Source: Verrucomicrobiota bacterium (GTDB lineage Bacteria; Verrucomicrobiota; Verrucomicrobiia; Opitutales; Puniceicoccaceae). From it: 64,000 bases of DNA. Both the position numbers and the translations under genes were made by a program. Each line of letters starts with the position of its first letter. Position 1 is the first letter of the stretch. The notes beneath the pieces were generated by a model. That model did no database searches. It was given only the letters and a program-made list of their open reading frames with translations, and was not told the origin of the DNA. Positions 37,162 to 45,959 of the stretch are shown here, piece by piece. Where the stretch lies: contig JBCDMB010000008.1 in assembly GCA_038744685.1 (NCBI GenBank), forward strand, positions 62,001 to 126,000, in the 5' to 3' direction.

Positions 37162-38688
37162 ATGAGAAAAACCACTCGAACCGCCATCGCCGCGATCCTT
37201 GGCATCACCTCGTCATTTCTTGCCGCCGAAACCGCTTCACCCTCCCCGCCCGAGCATCCGAATATCATTTGGCTCATGACGGAGGATATCGGCACCGATC
37301 TCGAAACCTACGGAACCGCCGGCGTCCAAACGCCAAACCTAAACAAACTCGCCGACGAAGGGGCCTTGTTTACCCGAGCCTATTGTGAAAACCCGATTTG
37401 TTCGCCGAATCGATCCGGGATGATGGTCGGAGTTCATCCCAGCCGCATCAACGCGCAGCACCACCGCAGCAACCGCGAAACCCCTCTTCCGGAGCCTTAC
37501 AAGCCGATCACCTACTGGCTTCGCCAAGCCGGATACACCTGCATTCTTGGCAGTGATCTCGTCTTCGACCGGGGGACGAAGATCGATTGCAATTTCCGCC
37601 ACGAGCCAACCGGAGATTACGACGGCATTACCGAATTCGGACTCTTCGACAAAATCGGCGACTTCACCCAAGCGGACCAACCCTTTTTCAACCAGATCCA
37701 ACTCAAGATCACCCATCGCGGAGACTGGTGGAAATCCGTCCGTGAAGCTTCGGAGAACCCCGTTTCTCTCGACGAAATCGAGCTCCCTCCCTACATGGCC
37801 GACACCCCGGAGACCCGCTACGATTGGGCAGCCTACCTAGACACCATCGAGTTCATGGATAACGAGGTCGGGCTGATTCTTCAACGCTTGAAAGATGAGG
37901 GAATCGAGCAGAACACCATCATTATCTTCATCGCCGATAATGGCCGCTGCAATCTCCGTGGAAAAGGATTCCTCCACCAGCCCGGCATCCACATCCCCAT
38001 GATCATTTGGGCACCGGATCATTTTCAGGGTGGAACGGTCGTCGAAGAACTGGTTAGCACCACCGATATCTCGGCGACGATCCTACAACTCGCAGGCATC
38101 CCCCTCCCCGACTACATGACCGCACGCCCCTTCATGGGAGTGGACGAACCGGAATACCGGACCTACGTGCGTTCAGCACGCGACATTTGGGATGAGATAG
38201 ACGAAGCCTCCCGCAGCATCACCACAAACCGCTACAAGTACATCCTCAATCTCATGCCCGAAGTGCCTTGGGATACCGATCATGCCTACCTCGAATTGAA
38301 CCGCCCCTCCCTCCACGTCATGCGGCAGTTGAAAGCCGGGGGCAAGCTGACAGACCCCGAAATGACCTTCTTTCATGAGACAAAACCTGTCGAAGAACTC
38401 TACGATCTCGAGATCGATCCAAACGAGATGGTCAATCTGGCCGAAGATCCCGCTTACCGCGAAACCCTTGAGCAGATGAGAGCCTATGAACAGGACTGGC
38501 GATCACAGTATCAGGACTTCGGCCTGGAGGATCTCGGTCAACGGGAACCGGAAGCCGGCCTGCGCTCCGTCCGCGTCCGCCAGGCCGTCAAAGAGAAAGC
38601 CCCCGAATTATGGGAGAGACTCGAAGCAGGCGAACTCATGCAGACACAAGCCTGGAAGGAATACCTAAACGCACCGAAGAAAAACTGA
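37162..38688 (+). CDS. Secreted S1-family sulfatase
   Basis: 508 residues from ATG 37162, 14 bases after the previous sulfatase. A signal peptide ends near FLAAET (residue ~21). Core motifs: 'N-I-I-W-L-M-T-E-D-I-G' (an unusual TED in place of the common DD), 'N-P-I-C-S-P-N-R-S' with formylglycine precursor C80 (C-S-P-N-R variant) and TIIIFIADNGRCNLRGKG with 'F-L-H-Q-P-G-I-H-I-P'. It belongs to a group that differs from its operon neighbour, so the two sulfatases probably remove sulfate at different positions. Subfamily not determined. Confidence 0.9.
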   Translation: MRKTTRTAIAAILGITSSFLAAETASPSPPEHPNIIWLMTEDIGTDLETYGTAGVQTPNLNKLADEGALFTRAYCENPICSPNRSGMMVGVHPSRINAQHHRSNRETPLPEPYKPITYWLRQAGYTCILGSDLVFDRGTKIDCNFRHEPTGDYDGITEFGLFDKIGDFTQADQPFFNQIQLKITHRGDWWKSVREASENPVSLDEIELPPYMADTPETRYDWAAYLDTIEFMDNEVGLILQRLKDEGIEQNTIIIFIADNGRCNLRGKGFLHQPGIHIPMIIWAPDHFQGGTVVEELVSTTDISATILQLAGIPLPDYMTARPFMGVDEPEYRTYVRSARDIWDEIDEASRSITTNRYKYILNLMPEVPWDTDHAYLELNRPSLHVMRQLKAGGKLTDPEMTFFHETKPVEELYDLEIDPNEMVNLAEDPAYRETLEQMRAYEQDWRSQYQDFGLEDLGQREPEAGLRSVRVRQAVKEKAPELWERLEAGELMQTQAWKEYLNAPKKN

Positions 38689-38700
38689 AGCTCTGATTGG

Positions 38701-41151
38701 ATGAATACACATACTCTTTTTTTGTCAGGCTGCATACTCGCAGCGGCCATCCTCTCTCCGGCCAAAGCCGAAGAATCACCACGCGACGTCATCACTCTCA
38801 AGGAGGGCTGGAAGTTCAAATTTGGCCCCCAGCCGGATGGTGAAAAAATCGGTTTCGATGATTCAACTTGGGAAAGTGTATCCGTGCCTCATGACTGGGC
38901 CATCCGCGGGCCATTTGATAAGAACAACGACCGGCAGATCGTCCGCATCACCCAAAATATGGAGAGAAAGCCAACGGACAAGACCGGACGTACAGGTGCC
39001 TTACCTCATGTCGGTGAGGGCTGGTATCGCAAGACTTTCGAATTACCAAATTTCGTCGAAGGCCAAAAAGTCCTGATTCTTTTCGACGGAGCCATGGCCG
39101 AACCCAAAGTTTACCTCAACGGAAGGAAAGTCGGCGAGTGGAACTATGGATACTCTTACTTCTACTTCGACATTACCGATTTTATTAACGGCAAAGGTGA
39201 CAATACCCTTGCGGTCCACCTGACGAACCGGGAGCAAGCTTCCCGTTGGTATCCGGGGGCTGGACTCTTTCGCAAGGTCCGGATCATCGTAAAAAATGCC
39301 GAGAGCATCGATCAATGGGGGCAATTCATCACCACCCCGCTAGTCTCTGATGAACTCGCAAAAGTAAATGTAAAGACCCAAGTCTCTGGCCAAAACCTCC
39401 GGCTGGTGACCGATATACTCGACTCCAATGGGAATCTCCTCGTCAGTCACGAAGCGGAAGCACCCTTCGGCAACGAATTTGACCAGAACATCCACCTCCC
39501 AAACCCGCGGCTTTGGAGTCCTGAAACCCCCTACCTCTACCGCGCTGTATCCCGAATCTATCAGGGAGACGATCTACGCGACGAACTAACCACCACTTTC
39601 GGCGTTCGCACTTTTTCCTTTGAGCCCGGAAAAGGGTTCAGCCTCAACGGAGAGGTTCGCAAGTTCAAGGGCGTCTGCCTGCATCATGACCTCGGCCCGC
39701 TCGGAGCCGCGATCAACACCGCCGCTCTGCGCCGCCAAATCCTCATCATGAAGGAAATGGGTGCTGACGCGATCCGAAGCGCCCATAATATGCCCTCCAT
39801 TGAGCAACTAGAGCTCTGCGATGAGATGGGCATGCTCTTTATCGCCGAAAGCTTCGATGAATGGGAAAGGCCAAAAGTCCAAAATGGCTACCATCGATAC
39901 TTCGCGACGGATGTTGAGAAAGACATTGTCAACCTCGTCCGCGCGACGCGTAATCACCCCTGCATCATTCTCTGGAGTTCTGGTAATGAAGTGCCCGATC
40001 AGCATACCAGTGACGGGGTAAAAAACGCCAAACGCCTTCAGGATATCTTTCATCGCGAAGACCCAACACGCATGGTCACCGTTGGAATGGATCAAGTCGC
40101 CGCCGTCATGGAAAACGGATTTGGGGCGATCATGGATGTCCCCGGCTTGAATTACCGGCTCCATCTTTACGAGGAAGCCTACGAGCGCTTTCCACAGGGC
40201 TTCCTTCTCGGCTCCGAGACAGGCTCAACCGTCAGCTCGCGTGGTATTTACAAGTTCCCCGTCGAGAAATTCAAAATGAAGACCTACCCGGACCGCCAAT
40301 GCTCTTCCTATGACCTCGAATACTGCAACTGGTCCAACCTGCCCGATGATGATTTCGTTATGCAAGACGACAAAGAGTGGGTCATCGGAGAATTCGTCTG
40401 GACTGGCTTCGATTATCTTGGTGAGCCGACGCCATACGATCAAATGTGGCCCTCACGCAGCTCCTACTTCGGGATTTGCGACCTCGCCGGAATCCCTAAA
40501 GACCGCTACTACCTATACCGCAGTCGCTGGAATAAAGAATCACCGACCCTCCACGTACTCCCTCACTGGAACTGGGAAGGCCGCGAGGGAGAAACAACGC
40601 CGATCTTTGCTTACACCAGCTATGAAAGCGCCGAGCTTTTCATCAATGGCAAGAGTATGGGTGTTAAAAAGAAGTACCGCTCCACACCCCTACACCGCTA
40701 TCGCCTCATGTGGATGGATGTAGTTTACGAGCCGGGGGAAATTCGCGTAGTGGCCCTCGACGAAAACGGCCGACCAGCGATGGAGAAAACCGTCTTCACG
40801 GCTGGAGAACCCCATCAGATCGTTCTCGAAGCCGACCGCACTACCCTTAAGGCCGACGGTGAAGATGTTTCATTTATCACCGCCAGTGTTGTCGACAGGA
40901 ACGGCCGGCCCTGCCCCACTGCTACCAACCGGCTGCATTTTGAAGTCACCGGTGCTGGAAGCTACCGGGCAGCCTGCAACGGAGATGCAACTTCCCTCGA
41001 ACTCTTTCACGAACCCACCATGAAGCTGTTTAGCGGCAAGCTTGTAATCCTTGTCCAATCGACAAAAGACGCCGGTGAAATCGAGCTCAAAGTCACCAGT
41101 GACAAGCTGCTATCGGAAACGATCAACCTTGTATCAACACAGTCCCTGTAA
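38701..41151 (+). CDS. Secreted GH2 beta-galactosidase-type enzyme
   Basis: 816 residues, 12 bases after the sulfatase. A signal peptide ends near PAKA (residue ~23). The GH2 sugar-binding domain (about 30-205, with SVPHDWAIRGPF and 'V-Y-L-N-G-R-K-V-G'), Ig-like domain (205-305) and TIM barrel (310-600) are followed by a DUF4982-like domain (about 615-690) and a C-terminal beta domain to 816. Acid/base is E430 in LWSSGNEVPDQ; nucleophile is E506 in LLGSETGSTVSSRG. This architecture is typical of marine and gut exo-acting beta-galactosidases and beta-glucuronidases. Within the PL8-sulfatase operon it would remove desulfated non-reducing sugars. Confidence 0.88.
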   Translation: MNTHTLFLSGCILAAAILSPAKAEESPRDVITLKEGWKFKFGPQPDGEKIGFDDSTWESVSVPHDWAIRGPFDKNNDRQIVRITQNMERKPTDKTGRTGALPHVGEGWYRKTFELPNFVEGQKVLILFDGAMAEPKVYLNGRKVGEWNYGYSYFYFDITDFINGKGDNTLAVHLTNREQASRWYPGAGLFRKVRIIVKNAESIDQWGQFITTPLVSDELAKVNVKTQVSGQNLRLVTDILDSNGNLLVSHEAEAPFGNEFDQNIHLPNPRLWSPETPYLYRAVSRIYQGDDLRDELTTTFGVRTFSFEPGKGFSLNGEVRKFKGVCLHHDLGPLGAAINTAALRRQILIMKEMGADAIRSAHNMPSIEQLELCDEMGMLFIAESFDEWERPKVQNGYHRYFATDVEKDIVNLVRATRNHPCIILWSSGNEVPDQHTSDGVKNAKRLQDIFHREDPTRMVTVGMDQVAAVMENGFGAIMDVPGLNYRLHLYEEAYERFPQGFLLGSETGSTVSSRGIYKFPVEKFKMKTYPDRQCSSYDLEYCNWSNLPDDDFVMQDDKEWVIGEFVWTGFDYLGEPTPYDQMWPSRSSYFGICDLAGIPKDRYYLYRSRWNKESPTLHVLPHWNWEGREGETTPIFAYTSYESAELFINGKSMGVKKKYRSTPLHRYRLMWMDVVYEPGEIRVVALDENGRPAMEKTVFTAGEPHQIVLEADRTTLKADGEDVSFITASVVDRNGRPCPTATNRLHFEVTGAGSYRAACNGDATSLELFHEPTMKLFSGKLVILVQSTKDAGEIELKVTSDKLLSETINLVSTQSL

Positions 41152-41196
41152 AACTCTTTTGCCCGAAATCAAGCTCAGCTTTTTAGCCTCTGAAAT

Positions 41197-42681
41197 ATGA
41201 CAACCCCCCCCGTAGTCCCTCGCCATTACCTGCTTTCTTTCATTCTGACCACCTGCTGCTTTTCGCTTTGGGGCTTTGCCAATGATTTTACCAATCCTCT
41301 CGTTAAAGTTTTCGAGCAGGTCTTTATCATCACAACCGCCCAGGCTTCCTGGCTACAGTTTGCCTTCTACACGGGCTATTTCTGTATGGCTCTCCCAGCA
41401 GTCTTCTTCATTCGAAGGTTCTCCTATAAAGCCGCCATCATGCTCGGACTAGCCCTTTACAGTTGCGGTGCACTAATCACCATTCCGGCAAGCCTGGCGG
41501 CCAGCTTCGTACTCTTTTGTATCGCCTCTTACGTCATAACTTACGGCTTGGCCTTCCTGGAAACCGCTTGTAACCCCTACATTCTCGCCATGGGACCTGA
41601 GGAAACGGCGACCCAACGCCTGAACCTCGCTCAGTCCTTCAACCCAATCGGATCATTAATCGGCATGTCCGTTGCCTCGCTCATTCTAGCCCCCAGCCTC
41701 ATGGTGACCGACGTTCGCGAGAAGCTTAAAGAGCAAAATCCCGATCAGATCCAGTATTTGATTACCGATAAAGGTGATCTGCCAGAAGGAGCCTCTCTCG
41801 ACACCAGCGGAGAATTGGTGATCCTTCAGGATGGTGCCACGGTGACTCTCTATGACTCTGGAATACCCGATTTCAAAAACACATCGGGAGCCCTTGATGT
41901 CGCAATGCCGGATGTTTTAAAGGCGGTAAGATCCAACGATCCCGAAGCCTTCGAGGAGATTCAACAAACCGACTTAGCCAACGTCCGTGGACCTTACATG
42001 GTGATCGCAGCCGTCGTGGCAGTCTTCTTTGCTCTATTCGCCTTCTCTAAAATGCCTGCGTTCAAGAGCGAAAGCGGCGAGGACGATGCACCCTTCAGTG
42101 AAATTCTCCCCCGACTCGTAAAACGTCCGCGCTTTGTCGAAGGAGTTTTCGCCCAGTTATTCTATGTCGGTGCTCAGATCATGTGCTGGACCTTCATCAT
42201 CCATTACGGAATGGAGCAAGTCGGCCTTAGCCTCTCTGAAGCCCAAGGATACAACATTATCGCGATGGTTTTCTTCGTGAGCAGCCGGTTCATCAGTACT
42301 TTTCTCATGCGCTACATTCGTCCCAGTCTCATGTTACTCTGCGCGGCCGTTGGGGGATTCTGTTTCACCCTCGGGGCGATTTATCTTCCCGGCCAGATCG
42401 GCCTCATCTCACTCGTCCTGATCTCGGCCTGTATGTCGCTGATGTTCCCCACCATCTACGGAATCGCTTTGAAAGGACTGAAAATCGAAGAGGCCAAGAT
42501 CGGCTCCGCCTTTCTGATTATGTCCATCGTCGGAGGTGCTGTACTCACAAAGATGCAAGGCGTCATTATCACCGATTATGGAGTGCGCACCTCTTTTTGG
42601 CTTCCGGCAGCCTGTTTCGTGGTCATAGCCCTTTACGGACTAAGAAGTTGGATGTCCCACGAGAACAAAGCTTCCTCTTGA
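41197..42681 (+). CDS. FucP-like MFS sugar:proton symporter (FHS family)
   Basis: 494 residues, about 12 membrane helices. The opening 'F-S-L-W-G-F-A-N-D-F-T-N-P-L-V' and 'F-L-E-T-A-C-N-P-Y-I-L-A-M-G' are signatures of the fucose/galactose/glucose:H+ symporter family. The central loop between the two six-helix bundles (about residues 175-265) is unusually long and contains an extramembrane segment including DKGDLPEGASLDTSGELVIL. It is the last gene of the PL8 operon (45-base gap) and probably imports galactose, fucose or a related monosaccharide. The sequence does not decide the substrate. Confidence 0.85.
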   Translation: MTTPPVVPRHYLLSFILTTCCFSLWGFANDFTNPLVKVFEQVFIITTAQASWLQFAFYTGYFCMALPAVFFIRRFSYKAAIMLGLALYSCGALITIPASLAASFVLFCIASYVITYGLAFLETACNPYILAMGPEETATQRLNLAQSFNPIGSLIGMSVASLILAPSLMVTDVREKLKEQNPDQIQYLITDKGDLPEGASLDTSGELVILQDGATVTLYDSGIPDFKNTSGALDVAMPDVLKAVRSNDPEAFEEIQQTDLANVRGPYMVIAAVVAVFFALFAFSKMPAFKSESGEDDAPFSEILPRLVKRPRFVEGVFAQLFYVGAQIMCWTFIIHYGMEQVGLSLSEAQGYNIIAMVFFVSSRFISTFLMRYIRPSLMLLCAAVGGFCFTLGAIYLPGQIGLISLVLISACMSLMFPTIYGIALKGLKIEEAKIGSAFLIMSIVGGAVLTKMQGVIITDYGVRTSFWLPAACFVVIALYGLRSWMSHENKASS

Positions 42682-42704
42682 ATACGAACTCCGAAATCCA
42701 AATC

Positions 42705-42750
42705 GGGATCGAAATCGGATCTCGATAGCGATTTCGATTTTGATTTCGAC
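42705..42750. repeat. GATTTCGA/TCGAAATC repeat element
   Basis: Short alternating copies of GATCGAAATC and CGATTTCGATTTTGATTTCG. Related fragments occur at 58875-58885 and 58925-58940, between two minus-strand genes, so this looks like a small dispersed intergenic element. Confidence 0.35.
42710..42736. terminator. Possible bidirectional terminator hairpin
   Basis: CGAAATCG (42710-42717) pairs with CGATTTCG (42729-42736) over an 11-base loop, followed by ATTTTGATTT on the plus strand. It sits 29 bases after the FucP-like stop, between convergent genes. Confidence 0.3.
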
Positions 42751-43006
42751 CTAGCGGAGTAATAAACTTATCCCAACAAAATAATATACCGCCAAAATAC
42801 TCATGGGCCGCAAACCGAGAAGCAACGACTCCCATGCCCGAAAAGATGACTTACAACAAATTCAGTAAGGTTTGATCGTAATCCGTTAAAAATGCCCTTG
42901 AGAAGGCATCGCCGGTGCGAATCCGGACGGTTTCGAAACCACGTCCCTCTTACCAAAAAAACTGGAGGGACATCGTCTCGATCTCCGCGAATCGGCCCAT
43001 TCGCAC

Positions 43007-45937
43007 CTACTGGACAACTCGCGTGTAGATCTCGGGATTGTTCCTTTTTCGGAAAATCTTCAACTCTTCGAGGTCTTGGTTCGTTATCCGGATCTCTGTG
43101 TTCATCGTGTGGAGAGGTTCCCAACTGAGCTGACCCTTTCCAGCGTCATCAAAGCCGGCCTCGAAGGGATCGAGCGGATAGTCATAGACCCAGAAAGCGA
43201 GAGGCCTTTCATCGGGTGTATTCGGATTCTCATACACGACACCGTCCCGCCGAAACTCAATGAAGTCACCCTCGCGTTCCCAGAGACCGAGGATTTCCGG
43301 ATCCTGCGGGCCTTCGTAGTAGCCCTCTCCTATCCGGAAAGGGTAGTTGGAGGGATCGTAACCGGGCCTCCAGCGGGGATCGGTAACGATCGGCCTTTCG
43401 CCCTTCAAGAACTGTTGCTCGAGATGCAGGTATTCCTCTCCGTTGCGGAGCACGACCGCTTTGACCATCGTCGAATCGTCGAGAACGAAAGGCTCCTCAT
43501 ATAGGACTCCAGTAGCTGGATCGCTCCCGTCCAAGGAATAGCGGATTTCGTAGAGGTCATCGGGGAGGCTCCCGCGCAAGGCAACGGTTTGCACGTCAAT
43601 CGCCACGGACTCGGAGGTCTCAAAAAGAGTATCGCCCAAGATGGACGCCGCGGTGATCGAGACCGGGGAATCGTCATCGGTCGCTTGGAAAAAGCCCCGC
43701 CCGTAACCGTAGAATAAATTGCGGTGGTTGATCCGGTGGGGATTGACATCGACGGGATCGCCGTTTTCCAGCCCGAGATTCTTGATCGGACCGTCGAACT
43801 TGAAGTCGACGCGGTTCATCGTCCAAGGCACGTTGCTTCCGTCCGCATCAATGGCTTGGTAAGTGATCGTCGCCGTATCGAGACGATCCGCTTTCAAATG
43901 ATCGTTGTTGGTTTCCAAACGGAGCGCAACCGGTGAACCCGCGGTATGCCAAATCATTTGAGCCACCGGCTCTCCATTGTCGTATCCTACGGCCTTGAGC
44001 TCACCGGGAACGTAAGGCACCTGCCAGACGAACTCCAACCACTCGGGATCTTCCGTTTTGCGGCCGAGAGACTCTCCATTGAGAAAGAGCTCCACCTCAT
44101 CGCAGTTGGAATAAGCGACAATCGGCACGACGGTTCCAGGATCCAGAAAGCGATGGGTCCAATGGGGAAGAATGTGCACCATCGGCTCGTCCGTCCACTG
44201 GCTTTGATAAAACCAGAAATGATCCTTCGGTAATCCCGCGAGATCGATGATTCCGAAGTTCCAGATACGGGCCGGAAACTTGCCCCCGCCGAAAGAGGCT
44301 TCTCCGAGATAGTCGAATCCCGTCCAGCGGAACTCACCGATCACCCAAGGCATATCGCGGGTCTCCCGCCAACTGGTCCGGGCCGAGATGCGGACCCCGG
44401 CGTTGTCGTAGCTGGAGCTGTAGCGGGGGTGCCCGTCAAAGAAAATCTGCTCGGTGCCGTAATCGGGGATCTCGTTACGGGGCCGGTCGGGATTGCGCCA
44501 CCAAGTGCGCACCCGGTAAAATCCGCGAGTCTGGAGCGTATGCGGCACCTCAGTCCGCACTGTGATCGCCTCGGGATTGTCCTGATTGAAACGCTGCATC
44601 GCGCCGGGCATTCCCCCTGGACCGTTGTAGCCGGGGATGTCGACGCCCTCGAAAATTGTCCCTCCGGTGGTCGGGCGGGTCGTATCAAATTTCTTGATAT
44701 AGCCAGTTATGTCGTGGACATCGTCTTCGCCCGTTTCGTTTCCGATTGAATACATAACGATACTCGGATGATTCCGTTTCGCCCGTATCCATTCCTCCAC
44801 GTCTATCTTCCACCATTCGTCGAAGAAGCGGCCACCGTAATCCTCTTCGGCCTTCCGATGCCAACCGTCGAAAATTTCGTCCATGACCATGATCCCCAAT
44901 TCGTCGCAAAGATCATAAAACTCCTTTGTGCGGGGGTTATGGGAGGTACGAATAGCATTGGTTCCCATCGCTTTGAGAAGTTCGAGACGCTCGCGAAGAA
45001 TTTTTTCCGGGAAGGCGCCGCCAACAGGACCTCCGTCGTGGTGCTCGCAGACTCCTTTCATTTTCATCGACACTCCATTGAGGGCGAAGCCCACTTCCCG
45101 GTTAAAGGTCAGGGTGCGGATGCCAACCGTCGTATCGACCTGGTCGACGAGCCGTCCACCGGATTTCACCGAAGTTCTCAGGGTGTAAAGGTTTGGATCA
45201 TCGATTCCCCAAAGTTGCGGTTCGATAACCGTCAGTTTCCGCTTCCCCGAACCTTTGGCGGTCGCGACGATCGTTCCATCCGCTGCAATTAACTCGTAAA
45301 AAACCTCAGCCTCGAGATCGCCGACGACTTCGGACTCTGCTTGCACGGTGGCCTCCAGTGAATTCGCGTCAAGCGTCTGGAAGAAGATGCTTCCCCGTTT
45401 CACGTGAACGGAATCGGTGACGAGAAGCTCTATGCTCCCAAAGACTCCCGTGCCGGTATACCAGCGGCCCGAAGGTTGGAGAGTATTGTCCACCCGGATG
45501 GCGATGAGGTTCTCGCCCTCCTTGAGGTGTGGAGTTAGGTCATAGGCGAAAGTAATGTAGCCGTAGGGCCGGTTTCCCAGCTCAACGCCATTGATCCAAA
45601 CCGTGCTGTCCATGTAGACGCTGTCGAACTCGATCGAGACCTTTTTCTCCATCCAATCAGCAGGAACGTCGATCACCTTACGATACCAGAGAACCCCAGC
45701 CGGGAGATAGCCTCCCCTTCCCTTGTCCGGCGAATCTGCTCGATACTCACCCTCGATCGACCAATCGTGAGGCACGTTAAGGGTGCGCCAACCACTGTCG
45801 CTCAAGGAAGGGCTCTGCCCATCAACGACCTCGCCGGCCTTGAACTTCCAATCGAAGTCCAGATTGACGATTTCGCGCCCGCAGAGGGAACTAGCCGCAA
45901 AACCAGAAGAGAGAAGGAGCAGGAACAGTTTTTTCAT
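43007..45937 (-). CDS. Secreted GH2 beta-galactosidase-type enzyme, multidomain
   Basis: 976 residues from ATG 45937, which opens the signal peptide 'M-K-K-L-F-L-L-L-L-S-S-G-F-A-A-S' (an upstream in-frame start at 45970 would overlap the preceding sulfatase). GH2 sugar-binding domain about 20-190 (LNVPHDWSIEGEY, STVWINGVELG), Ig-like 195-285, TIM barrel from about 290. Acid/base is E401 in VMYSIGNETGED; the likely nucleophile is E463 in TVRTEVPHTLQTRG. DUF4982-like and Ig-like domains follow. A chitobiase-C-like module lies at about 810-875 ('I-R-Y-S-L-D-G-S-D-P'), and a ~100-residue C-terminal domain of unknown role ends the protein. Last gene of the SSS-sulfatase-GH2 operon. Confidence 0.88.
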   Translation of the reverse strand: MKKLFLLLLSSGFAASSLCGREIVNLDFDWKFKAGEVVDGQSPSLSDSGWRTLNVPHDWSIEGEYRADSPDKGRGGYLPAGVLWYRKVIDVPADWMEKKVSIEFDSVYMDSTVWINGVELGNRPYGYITFAYDLTPHLKEGENLIAIRVDNTLQPSGRWYTGTGVFGSIELLVTDSVHVKRGSIFFQTLDANSLEATVQAESEVVGDLEAEVFYELIAADGTIVATAKGSGKRKLTVIEPQLWGIDDPNLYTLRTSVKSGGRLVDQVDTTVGIRTLTFNREVGFALNGVSMKMKGVCEHHDGGPVGGAFPEKILRERLELLKAMGTNAIRTSHNPRTKEFYDLCDELGIMVMDEIFDGWHRKAEEDYGGRFFDEWWKIDVEEWIRAKRNHPSIVMYSIGNETGEDDVHDITGYIKKFDTTRPTTGGTIFEGVDIPGYNGPGGMPGAMQRFNQDNPEAITVRTEVPHTLQTRGFYRVRTWWRNPDRPRNEIPDYGTEQIFFDGHPRYSSSYDNAGVRISARTSWRETRDMPWVIGEFRWTGFDYLGEASFGGGKFPARIWNFGIIDLAGLPKDHFWFYQSQWTDEPMVHILPHWTHRFLDPGTVVPIVAYSNCDEVELFLNGESLGRKTEDPEWLEFVWQVPYVPGELKAVGYDNGEPVAQMIWHTAGSPVALRLETNNDHLKADRLDTATITYQAIDADGSNVPWTMNRVDFKFDGPIKNLGLENGDPVDVNPHRINHRNLFYGYGRGFFQATDDDSPVSITAASILGDTLFETSESVAIDVQTVALRGSLPDDLYEIRYSLDGSDPATGVLYEEPFVLDDSTMVKAVVLRNGEEYLHLEQQFLKGERPIVTDPRWRPGYDPSNYPFRIGEGYYEGPQDPEILGLWEREGDFIEFRRDGVVYENPNTPDERPLAFWVYDYPLDPFEAGFDDAGKGQLSWEPLHTMNTEIRITNQDLEELKIFRKRNNPEIYTRVVQ

Positions 45938-45959
45938 TGATCGAAAACAGGGGGTCGAA

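Larger units (their letters stand above)
42682..43006. other. Convergent intergenic region, 325 bases
   Basis: Lies between the ends of the PL8 operon (plus) and the SSS-sulfatase-GH2 operon (minus). It holds the GATTTCGA-rich repeat with a hairpin and no supported gene. Confidence 0.6.
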
